Source of the DNA: Nostoc sp. T09
GTDB taxonomy: Bacteria > Cyanobacteriota > Cyanobacteriia > Cyanobacteriales > Nostocaceae
Direction of reading: 5' to 3'
NCBI RefSeq assembly: GCF_002154695.1
Contig: NZ_MTAV01000001.1
Location: 35,539 to 99,538, forward strand
Length of the DNA stretch: 64,000 bases
The position numbers and the translations under genes were made by a program. Positions within the stretch are counted from its first letter, which is position 1; each line of letters starts with the position of its first letter. Positions 17,867 through 24,777 of this stretch are shown here, one piece after another. The notes below the pieces were generated by a model that saw only the letters and a program-made list of their open reading frames with translations, did not search any database and was not told the origin of the DNA.

Positions 17867-18392
17867 AGGTTGGCAAAACTCCAAGTTTAGCTAAGGTTAT
17901 TTTTTACTGTCTTTACCCAATGTTGCCAATTCTTTATACTATGTTTGTAAGAATGCTATGACTTTGTTAAGCATTGAGAATCATTCTTGTCAGCCTTGCT
18001 AGAGTTTACACTAACAGTATTTTCTATCTTAAGCGGTATGCTCTCATCTATGCTTGGTATCGTAAAACTTAACTATTGGCTGTGATTTTCTACTCAATTA
18101 GAAAGATAGTTGTATGTATTAAATTTTTTCAGTATTTATATTTATTTTATATTTCACTACTAACCAGACAATAACTGGCAAGAACCCCTCTAGAAGCTCT
18201 ATTCAAGAGTTTTAGCTCAACTTGAAAACAGTTCACTTTGAGTTCTGGTCAGATGATAATTTTAATTATTTCTTAATAAAGTCTGCTGAAGATTTCTCCT
18301 AGCTTGAGAAAGAAATCTTGTGCCGTAGCATATAGCTAGTCATGTAAGTAGGTGGCATTTGTTTTACCGAATGACCAAGGAAAAGTAACAAT
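17867..18392. other. 526-bp intergenic stretch upstream of glgP
   Basis: No gene or RNA was recognised. It contains the glgP promoter region on the minus strand and the 3' end of the small gene at 18393. A short direct similarity (TTGAAAACAGTTCACTTTGA) shows no extended pairing. I see nothing else in it. Confidence 0.4.
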
Positions 18393-18707
18393 TTATGCCC
18401 CCAAGTAAGAAGAATCCTTGGTATTTTTGGGCATAGTCAGAGCCATCGCCGCGACACAAGCAATCTCAGCTGCAACCTGATAAGCAAGTTTGATATTTGA
18501 TGCTGCATCTTTAGCTGTAGTAGAGCGAGAGGCTTTTTGACTGCGTGGTTCTTGCTTGACATCACCCGCGACCACAGCTCGCTGCAAGATGATGTACGCA
18601 TCTAAGTCTTCCGAGTCATAATCACTTTGCAGCAGTAATCGGATCTGATTTTGGGCTGCAACACTTAAATAACCAGTGTTTAAAGCTTGTTGAACAATTT
18701 CTTTCAT
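18393..18707 (-). CDS. small conserved-looking protein of unknown function
   Basis: A 104-residue protein, MKEIVQQALNTGYLSVAAQN. The first half is helical and acidic, with the pattern QNQIRLLLQSDYDSEDLDAY, then a low-complexity charged linker (QEPRSQKASRSTTAKDAAS). A weakly hydrophobic C-terminal helix (LAYQVAAEIACVAAMALTMP) could touch a membrane but is short. Similar small proteins occur widely in filamentous cyanobacteria as I recall, without an assigned role. It stands alone, with no operon partner. Coding seems real given the ATG, the residue composition and a plausible upstream GAAG-type site. Confidence 0.6.
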   Translation of the reverse strand: MKEIVQQALNTGYLSVAAQNQIRLLLQSDYDSEDLDAYIILQRAVVAGDVKQEPRSQKASRSTTAKDAASNIKLAYQVAAEIACVAAMALTMPKNTKDSSYLGA

Positions 18708-19045
18708 AAAAAGCCTACTTCTTAACTAAGTGTGGGAGTTAAAAGTGAGACGGATCTTTGGGCGATCGCTCTTGTGGGTGAGAGGAAATTTGCCTGCGAA
18801 ATATCTCTATGTTTTCTTCAAAATTTATAATGAGCACTGTTCAGCACACATCACCCGAATGGGTTATCCAAGCGGGTGATTTACAAATTGTTAGGTGTGA
18901 ACTATAAAAAATTATCAAATATAGCTCATGAGTTGAAGAATTTTTGAAAGCAAAAGTCTACACTTTAAATCGCTTTTTATTTTTAAGTAAGAAATATTTA
19001 CTTAATATGAGTATAAAAATACAACACTAGCTCAATATCGATATT
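18708..19045. other. intergenic stretch with a structured hairpin
   Basis: These 338 bases hold a HIP1 site and the hairpin at 18850-18880. A 32-codon frame (MFSSKFIMSTVQHTSPEW) spans the hairpin from about 18810 to 18908 but lacks a ribosome binding site. I do not call a gene here. Confidence 0.4.
18850..18880. other. symmetric hairpin (8 bp + 2x2 internal loop + 3 bp)
   Basis: ATCACCCG pairs with CGGGTGAT; inside, AA faces AG, then TGG pairs with CCA around a GTTAT loop. The near-symmetric, GC-containing stem in AT-rich surroundings stands out. It could be part of a small RNA or a protein-binding site. Confidence 0.45.
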
Positions 19046-19498
19046 TTGACGCCTAAAAAGTTAAAAATAAAATTATTTTTTAGATATATTGATAACGAGA
19101 CATTCATTGGACCTAACGTGTGTATTGCTGATCCTAGGGACATCAAAATTGGTAAATACTGTATGAGTGCATCTCACTCAGGCATATATGCTAATAATCA
19201 TAATTTTGCAGAGCGAATAGAGCCGATGCGACACCAAGGTATTACACGTAAAGGAATAGTGATTGAGGATGATTGTTGGCTAGGGCATGGTGTAACAGTA
19301 TTAAATGGTGTCACTATCGGTAAAGGTAGTGTCATTGGTGCAGGCGCAGTTGTTACCAAAAATATTCCTCCGTTTTCTGTTGCTGTAGGCATACCAGCAC
19401 AAGTTACCAAAAGCCGTGTTCGCAAGGATTTAGTGTTAGAAGGCAGTCATCAGGAACTACGTACACCAACAATGTACGAAAAAAAGGCTAAGAACTAG
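19046..19498 (+). CDS. hexapeptide-repeat acyltransferase, apparently truncated at the N-terminus
   Basis: A left-handed beta-helix protein of the LpxA/maltose O-acetyltransferase kind. Hexapeptide turns are visible (ETFIGPNVCIADPRDIKIGK, GVTIGKGSVIGAGAVVTKNI), with the catalytic-type His in YANNHNF and the family ending PPFSVAVGIPAQV. Relatives normally have 40-60 further residues before ETFIGPNV. Here the frame opens at a TTG (19046) with no ribosome binding site, and the first in-frame ATG is codon 42, inside the fold. So this is probably a 5'-truncated gene, although expression from the TTG cannot be ruled out. Such enzymes acetylate sugars, often in surface polysaccharide pathways. No sugar genes are adjacent. 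Confidence 0.6.
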   Translation: MTPKKLKIKLFFRYIDNETFIGPNVCIADPRDIKIGKYCMSASHSGIYANNHNFAERIEPMRHQGITRKGIVIEDDCWLGHGVTVLNGVTIGKGSVIGAGAVVTKNIPPFSVAVGIPAQVTKSRVRKDLVLEGSHQELRTPTMYEKKAKN

Positions 19499-19952
19499 TA
19501 GCGCTACCTTGGAATTCAAAATTCTAAAAGCTTGAATTCTATAGAACTCTCGCACGAGAACGCAAAATAAATGATTTGGGCGCTTTGTTGACACCAATAA
19601 ATACTGAGGCGAAGCCAATTTTTTGCGCTTATGATGGACGGCAGACTATAAAAAATAGCTATTCTTGATAACTAGCGACTCTATGTCCATACTTGGAAAC
19701 CTATAGCGCTAGTAAACGTCACAAGAGTAACAACGTCAACAACTTCTGAGTTAATGATATTTAAAAAACAGGCAAACCACAGCCAAACTCTCGACCCGAA
19801 GCAATGACGTGCTGGAGAAATGGTTCTCCAACCACACCAGAGTCTTCCAAAAAAGGGACAAGATTTGGGTAATATAAAGGAGCTATCTTTTCTGCTTAGC
19901 AGATACTGAAAGAGAAATTTTCTGTTTCTCATACCATTTGGAGATATCTCTG
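19499..19952. other. intergenic stretch upstream of psbI
   Basis: 454 bases with no credible gene. The minus-strand open frame at 19681-19932 has no family features. The last 100 bases (AATATAAAGGAGC and nearby) should carry the psbI promoter. Confidence 0.4.
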
Positions 19953-20069
19953 ATGCTTACTTTAAAAATCGTTGTTTATATTGTTGTTGCTTTCTTTGTG
20001 GCTCTCTTCGTCTTTGGATTTTTGTCGAACGATCCAGCTCGTAACCCCGGTCGTCGGGATTTAGAGTAA
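19953..20069 (+). CDS. psbI: photosystem II reaction centre protein I
   Basis: A 38-residue protein found by translating the gap: [20 protein letters not shown], then [18 protein letters not shown]. This matches PsbI almost residue for residue: one N-terminal transmembrane helix and the conserved stromal tail ending NPxRxDLE. It sits in the thylakoid membrane next to D1 and CP43 and helps assemble and stabilise photosystem II. GGAG lies nine bases before the ATG. The length equals the usual 38 residues, so it is intact. It is a single gene, and the closest downstream feature is a GC-rich noncoding stretch. Confidence 0.97.
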   Translation: MLTLKIVVYIVVAFFVALFVFGFLSNDPARNPGRRDLE

Positions 20070-20084
20070 AAGCGCGACTGATAT

Positions 20085-20405
20085 AATCCGCGTAGGAATG
20101 CCGGAAGCCGAAGACACCAGAAGCTATGGACACTTGCTTTAATAGGGGTTACCCACTAATATGTGGGTTCTCCGAGGAAGTATGGAAAGCCGACCTCCAG
20201 ACATCTGCAAATCGGCAAAGCTGACAGCATTTGCTACAGGGAGGGAACTCCCAAAGTTCACCCAGAAGGAAACCCTCCTGGCGGATTCTTTTGGCGGCGT
20301 AGTGTTCTTCTCCGGCCAGCTTGCTGCAAATAGGCAGAAAGCAAAGTCGGAAGGCAAAAAGTGTAGTTCATCCTTCCGGCTACTCATTGGCTATTTGTTA
20401 GCTTG
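20085..20405 (+). other. GC-rich, hairpin-rich stretch, possible structured RNA
   Basis: A 320-base segment between psbI and the LptD-like gene, clearly richer in G and C than surrounding spacers. Local stems include ACCCAC/GTGGGT (20151-20168), GCAAAT/ATTTGC (20207-20234), GGGAG-GGAA-CTCCC with a GNRA-type loop (20239-20252) and CGGAAGG/CCTTCCG (20348-20378). Open frames of 81-82 codons exist on both strands but resemble nothing and lack good starts. It does not match tmRNA, RNase P RNA or 6S RNA as I know them. It may be a noncoding RNA, a long 5' leader or a decayed gene. Confidence 0.4.
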
Positions 20406-20418
20406 ATTGTGCTGAAAT

Positions 20419-23025
20419 ATGCTTCATCCAGTTCTGCCGCCCGCACCACCTCCGATTACGGAAGCGTTACAACCTGCAAACCCTACCTCATCTGCTAGTG
20501 ATAGTAAGTTTCATTCATTAATAGCAACAGACACTGGGACGCAGGAAAATCAAGAGACATCCCAGCAGCAACAAGCAACGCCGCAGCCTTCAACTGTAGG
20601 GGAAAAGCAGAAGTCTTTGTCTTTGCCAGAAAGACTCAAACAGTCTCGTAATAAGTTAGTAGTTTCCTCAACCCTAGCTACAGTTAATCCTCCAGAAACT
20701 TTCCCACCAGAGTTTTCTCCCTTGATTGCTCCGAAAAGTGCAGCATTGTTGGGGCAGCCATTGGCGATCGCTTATCCTATACAAAATGACAGCAGTAGCT
20801 TAGATGCGCCAGTCACAGTGGTATTTCCACCTTCATTCCAAGTCGCAAACGCTACCAACAATCAGAACTTATTTCCCTCTGCACAAGTTGCCCAATCAGA
20901 ACAGCCAAGTAATACTCAAACTGAGCAACCAGTAAAAAATAGCAATATCGTGCCATCGGCTTCGGAAAATACACCGAAACCGCAATCAATCCAAAATATT
21001 ATCGAATTCAAGTCTCGCAGTCCAACAACCGGATCTTCAACGCCCCCAACCATAGAATTTCAGTCTCCGCAACAACAAACCCAACCGCCGAGTCAGTCAA
21101 CTCCAGCACCTCAAGGGGAAGGCACAAATCAGCCCCAAAATCAACCATCTGGTACAACTCTCCCAACCAGACCAAGAACGGTGGAAGTAATTTCCAATCG
21201 CCAAGTTTTTGACGACCAACGCCGAATTGTCACCGCAGAAGGAAATGTGGTGGTGCGATTTGATGGGGCAGTGGTGGATGCCGATCGCTTGCAAATAAAT
21301 TTAGATAACTTGATCGCTGTAGGAGAAGGCAACGTGGCATTGACACGGGGCGATCAAGTGTTGCGGGGGCAACGTTTTACTTATAACTTTATTCAAGATA
21401 GTGGGGAACTGGAAAGAGGTAGAGGAGAAATTTACATTCCGACAGCAGAAAGAGATGTCGCTTTCTTGCCCACAGATGTGACAGCCGGAGGAGTACCACA
21501 GCGTCCAGTCAGCGATCGCATTCGCTCCAATCAGCCCTTGTCTGGTGTCAGCAGTCCAGGGGGGATTGATATCACAGTAGGCGGAAGAACGGATGCCAGA
21601 AACATTCCCCCACCAAAATCAGGGGGCTTAGTCAACCGCCTCCGCTTTGAAGCCGAACGCATTGAATTTTATCCCCGCGGTTGGCAAGCAAAAAATGTCA
21701 GCATCACCAACGACCCCTTTTCACCCCCAGAACTAGTTTTACGGGCATCTAACGTTACTCTAACAAGGGAAGCACCTTTAGTAGACCGAGTTAGAAGTCA
21801 GCAAGCGCGTTTAGTTTTTGACCAAAAATTTGCGGTTGGTATTCCGCGAGAGCAGCAGAGGATTGATCGCCGGGAGCGTGAGGTGACTCCAGCGATCGCC
21901 ACCCCCGGTTTTGATTCAGATCAGCGTGGTGGTTTATATATTGAACGTGGCTTTGAACCTGTAACTTCAGACCAGACACGTTGGACAATCACGCCACAGT
22001 TTTTCGTGCAAAAAGCCGTTGAACAAGGTACTGGAGACTTAGCAGGGCTGTTTGGGATCAGAAGTAGACTAAATGTGACTTTAAATCCCAAGGCTGTAAT
22101 TGAAGGTAGAGGCGAGTTAACTAGTCTCAACTTAGGTGAAGTTGAAAACAACCTCAAAGCGAGTTTGCGGTTGCGCCAGACATTAGGCGATCAAAATCCT
22201 CATTTATTGAATCTAGAATACAGCTACCGCGATCGCCTCTATAACGGTACTCTTGGCTACCAAACAGTTCAAAGTAGTCTTGGTGGTGTACTCATTTCTC
22301 CTATCATTCCCCTAGGGAACAGCGGCATTAACCTCAGCTATCAGGCTGGTGCTCAGTATATTAATGCCAACACCGATCGCCTTGACCTCCTAGAACCTAA
22401 TAGAGAAAACGATCGCATCTCATTAGGTCGCCTCCAAGGTAGTGCTGCTCTCAGTGGTGGTTTGTTACTCTGGCAAGGACAACCCTTACCACCTACCGCT
22501 ACTGGGGGATTACGATACACACCCAACCAAGTAGTTCCCTACTTGCGCGCGATCGCTGGTGTTACTGGTACTAGTACTTATTACACAAATGGTGACAATC
22601 AAAGCACCCTCATTGGCACAATTGGCTTAGAAGGGCAGATTGGTCATTTCTCGCGACCGTATTTCGACTATACTGCCTTTAATGTTACCTATTCCCAAGG
22701 TTTCACCAGTGGATTATCGCCTTTTTTGTTTGATCGCGCTGTTGACAATAGAGTGCTGAGCGCTGGAATTACACAGCAAATCTATGGACCATTTCGCTTA
22801 GGTTTTCAGACATCCGTTAACTTAGATACAGGTAGAGAAACTAGCACCGACTATATTGTGGAATATAGCCGTCGCACCTATGGGCTTACTTTACGTTACA
22901 ATCCAGTGCTGGAATTAGGCGGTATTAGCTTCCGAATAAGTGACTTTAACTGGATTGGTGGTACAGATCCCTTCTCTGGAGAACAAGTTAGGCCAGTTGT
23001 TGGTGGTGTGCGCCAGGAACGCTAA
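20419..23025 (+). CDS. LptD/OstA-like outer-membrane protein (DUF3769)
   Basis: An 868-residue protein. Residues 1-240 are disordered and rich in Pro, Gln and Ser (LPPAPPPITEA; QQQTQPPSQSTPAPQGEGTN). Residues about 250-350 are an OstA/LptA-like beta-jelly-roll (FDDQRRIVTAEGNVVVRF, LIAVGEGNVALTRGDQVLRG). The remainder is a beta-barrel with alternating aromatic strands (LLNLEYSYRDRLYNGTLGYQ, YGLTLRYNPVLELGG), matching the cyanobacterial DUF3769 proteins that replace LptD in inserting lipopolysaccharide at the outer membrane. No signal peptide follows the ATG at 20419 and its ribosome binding site is weak. The start may therefore lie elsewhere, or export is atypical. The in-frame segment upstream is interrupted by stops at 20404 and 20413. 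Confidence 0.8.
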   Translation: MLHPVLPPAPPPITEALQPANPTSSASDSKFHSLIATDTGTQENQETSQQQQATPQPSTVGEKQKSLSLPERLKQSRNKLVVSSTLATVNPPETFPPEFSPLIAPKSAALLGQPLAIAYPIQNDSSSLDAPVTVVFPPSFQVANATNNQNLFPSAQVAQSEQPSNTQTEQPVKNSNIVPSASENTPKPQSIQNIIEFKSRSPTTGSSTPPTIEFQSPQQQTQPPSQSTPAPQGEGTNQPQNQPSGTTLPTRPRTVEVISNRQVFDDQRRIVTAEGNVVVRFDGAVVDADRLQINLDNLIAVGEGNVALTRGDQVLRGQRFTYNFIQDSGELERGRGEIYIPTAERDVAFLPTDVTAGGVPQRPVSDRIRSNQPLSGVSSPGGIDITVGGRTDARNIPPPKSGGLVNRLRFEAERIEFYPRGWQAKNVSITNDPFSPPELVLRASNVTLTREAPLVDRVRSQQARLVFDQKFAVGIPREQQRIDRREREVTPAIATPGFDSDQRGGLYIERGFEPVTSDQTRWTITPQFFVQKAVEQGTGDLAGLFGIRSRLNVTLNPKAVIEGRGELTSLNLGEVENNLKASLRLRQTLGDQNPHLLNLEYSYRDRLYNGTLGYQTVQSSLGGVLISPIIPLGNSGINLSYQAGAQYINANTDRLDLLEPNRENDRISLGRLQGSAALSGGLLLWQGQPLPPTATGGLRYTPNQVVPYLRAIAGVTGTSTYYTNGDNQSTLIGTIGLEGQIGHFSRPYFDYTAFNVTYSQGFTSGLSPFLFDRAVDNRVLSAGITQQIYGPFRLGFQTSVNLDTGRETSTDYIVEYSRRTYGLTLRYNPVLELGGISFRISDFNWIGGTDPFSGEQVRPVVGGVRQER

Positions 23026-23028
23026 TAG

Positions 23029-23085
23029 CAATTGGGAAGGGAGAAATGGGACAAGGGATACAAGGGAGAAATAACCAATAGACTT
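23029..23085. repeat. purine-rich dispersed repeat
   Basis: The string GGGAAGGGAGAAATGGGACA and onward to AAATAACCAATAG. The same GGGACAA...GGGA...AAATAACCAAT core occurs at 46966-47015. It lies directly after the LptD-like stop codon. Confidence 0.55.
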
Positions 23086-23114
23086 CTTGCAAAAATGCTA
23101 ATCAGCAAAAAAGG

Positions 23115-23178
23115 AACCACAGATGAACACAGATGAACACAGATAAATATCGGTGTTCATCTGTGTTTATCTGTGGTT
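23115..23178. repeat. long inverted repeat (26-bp arms)
   Basis: The left arm at 23115-23140 and the right arm at 23153-23178 match at 25 of 26 positions around a 12-base loop. The arms are built from AACCACAGAT and GAACACAGAT units, so there is also a direct repeat inside. It lies between convergent genes and may act as a two-way terminator. This repeat family is common in Nostoc-type genomes. Confidence 0.75.
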
Positions 23179-23212
23179 TGATATTCAAAATATTGACTTA
23201 TGCAAGAGGACT

Positions 23213-23236
23213 AATGACAAATGACAAATGACAAAT
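23213..23236. repeat. STRR heptamer (AATGACA)x3
   Basis: Three complete AATGACA units and a partial fourth in tandem. Short tandemly repeated heptamers are a recognised feature of heterocystous cyanobacteria. Confidence 0.8.
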
Positions 23237-23243
23237 ACCATTT

Positions 23244-24764
23244 TCATTCAACAATTTCAGTAGTAGAAAATTCTGAAGTTAGGGGCAAAATTATTGTAAA
23301 AATTGTACCGACTCCTACTTGGCTAGTAACGCTGATTTGACCATTGTGGGCTTCGACACACCTTTTGACAATAACTAAACCCAGTCCGTTACCCTGAATT
23401 AATTTAACATTTGAGGCTCGATAGAATGATTCAAAAAGGCGACTTTGGTCTGCTTCCGGAATACCAATTCCTTGATCTTGAATCTGAAAAGTTACTAAGC
23501 TCTCAGCAGGATTGTAGCTGAGTTCAAGTTGAATTGTTCCACCCTTAGGAGAATACTTGACTGCGTTTGAAAGTAGGTTTCCTAGCATGTAATGTAAGAG
23601 ACGTTCATCCATCCAAGCCTCGGTAATCTCACAATTAGAGGTAAATACAAATTCATACAAGTTACTTTCAATAAGAGAAAATTCTTCAATTAGATCTCGA
23701 CAGAATGCGTCTATGTTGATGGGAGCCGGATTAAACCCAAGTTTTCCAGCCTCAGAACGACCCATAAATAGCACATCTTCCATGAGGTGTTTCATGGTTT
23801 GTACAGCACTTTGAATTCGCTTGATGTAAGTGGTTTTTTTTACATCTGACAAATTTGCTCCCTGAATTTCAATTAGCTCAATTGCAGTTTGAATTACAGT
23901 CAGGGGATTACGAAATTCATGAGAAACAGTAGAGATAAATAAAGACTTCAGACGGTTAACTTCTTGCTCTTTTTCCAAGGCTTGCTTGAGCAATTCTGTT
24001 TGACGCCTTTCACTCATATCCCAAAAAACAACTACAGCACCACTTACTTGATCTGGTCGTCGCATTAGTGGTGAAGCACTATCGCCAATTGGCACCCTTC
24101 TGCCATCCTTGGAAATTAAAGAGATGTAATCTCCTAAATAAACAACATTATGCTCTCGCAGCACTTTGGTTACAGGGTTTTCTATTGCAGAATTTGTAAC
24201 TTCATCAACAAGATGAAAAACCTTCGATACCTCAATTCCTAAAGCTTCTTCTCTATGCCAGCCTGTCAAGGCTTCAGATGCCGGATTCATAAATGTTATA
24301 ATTCCCCGCTCATCTGTGGCAATCACAGCATCGCTCATCGAGTTTAAAAGGGTTTCTAATTGATCTCGATTTTCCCGTAGCTCATATTCAAGCCGATATT
24401 TTAACAGAGCTATTTCTATAGCTATTTGTAAATCTTTGATAGTAAACGGTTTAACAATATATCCAAAAGGTTGAGTAATTTTTGCTCGTTCTAAAGTATT
24501 AGCATCACCGTAGGCTGTAAGAAAAATTACGGGAATATCTAATTGCTCACGAATATAACTAGCAGCAGCAATACCATCCATATCTCCTTTCAGGATAATA
24601 TCCATTAACACTATTTCTGGTTTAGTTTCTAGCGCCTTGGCAATGGCAACTTTTCCTGAAGAAGCTGTACCCGTTACAATATAACCTAGTTGATTAAGTT
24701 GGCTAGCAATAGTTCTGGCCACAATCACTTCATCTTCTACAACTAAAACCCTCACCTGAACCAT
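23244..24764 (-). CDS. REC-PAS-histidine kinase
   Basis: A 506-residue cytoplasmic signalling protein. Residues 1-120 are a receiver domain (VLVVEDE, phospho-acceptor Asp55 in LMDIILKGDMDG, FLTAYGD, the Lys in YIVKPF). Residues about 135-255 are a PAS domain (AVIATDERGIITFMNPASEA, ALTGWHREEALG). Residues about 265-500 are HisKA plus HATPase_c, with the phospho-acceptor His in STVSHEFRNPL, the N box NLLSNAVKYSPKGG, G1 DQGIGIP, and GNGLGLVIVKRC. The receiver precedes the kinase, so this protein probably takes a signal from another kinase and passes it on. It lies 13 bp after the larger kinase gene, so the two form an operon and likely one phosphorelay. No DNA-binding output gene is adjacent. 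Confidence 0.93.
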   Translation of the reverse strand: MVQVRVLVVEDEVIVARTIASQLNQLGYIVTGTASSGKVAIAKALETKPEIVLMDIILKGDMDGIAAASYIREQLDIPVIFLTAYGDANTLERAKITQPFGYIVKPFTIKDLQIAIEIALLKYRLEYELRENRDQLETLLNSMSDAVIATDERGIITFMNPASEALTGWHREEALGIEVSKVFHLVDEVTNSAIENPVTKVLREHNVVYLGDYISLISKDGRRVPIGDSASPLMRRPDQVSGAVVVFWDMSERRQTELLKQALEKEQEVNRLKSLFISTVSHEFRNPLTVIQTAIELIEIQGANLSDVKKTTYIKRIQSAVQTMKHLMEDVLFMGRSEAGKLGFNPAPINIDAFCRDLIEEFSLIESNLYEFVFTSNCEITEAWMDERLLHYMLGNLLSNAVKYSPKGGTIQLELSYNPAESLVTFQIQDQGIGIPEADQSRLFESFYRASNVKLIQGNGLGLVIVKRCVEAHNGQISVTSQVGVGTIFTIILPLTSEFSTTEIVE

Positions 24765-24777
24765 TTGATGTTTACTG

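Noticed and set aside
19681..19932. 83-codon minus-strand frame upstream of psbI
   Set aside because: No family features; aromatic- and Cys-rich composition typical of chance reading; it overlaps the region expected to hold the psbI promoter.
20161..20406. 81-codon plus-strand frame in the GC-rich stretch (in phase with the LptD-like gene)
   Set aside because: It ends in a stop before the LptD-like start, has no recognised features or ribosome binding site, and overlaps an equally long minus-strand frame.
23115..23236. CRISPR array
   Set aside because: The repeats are a hairpin and 7-base tandem units, with no spacers and no cas genes in the window.
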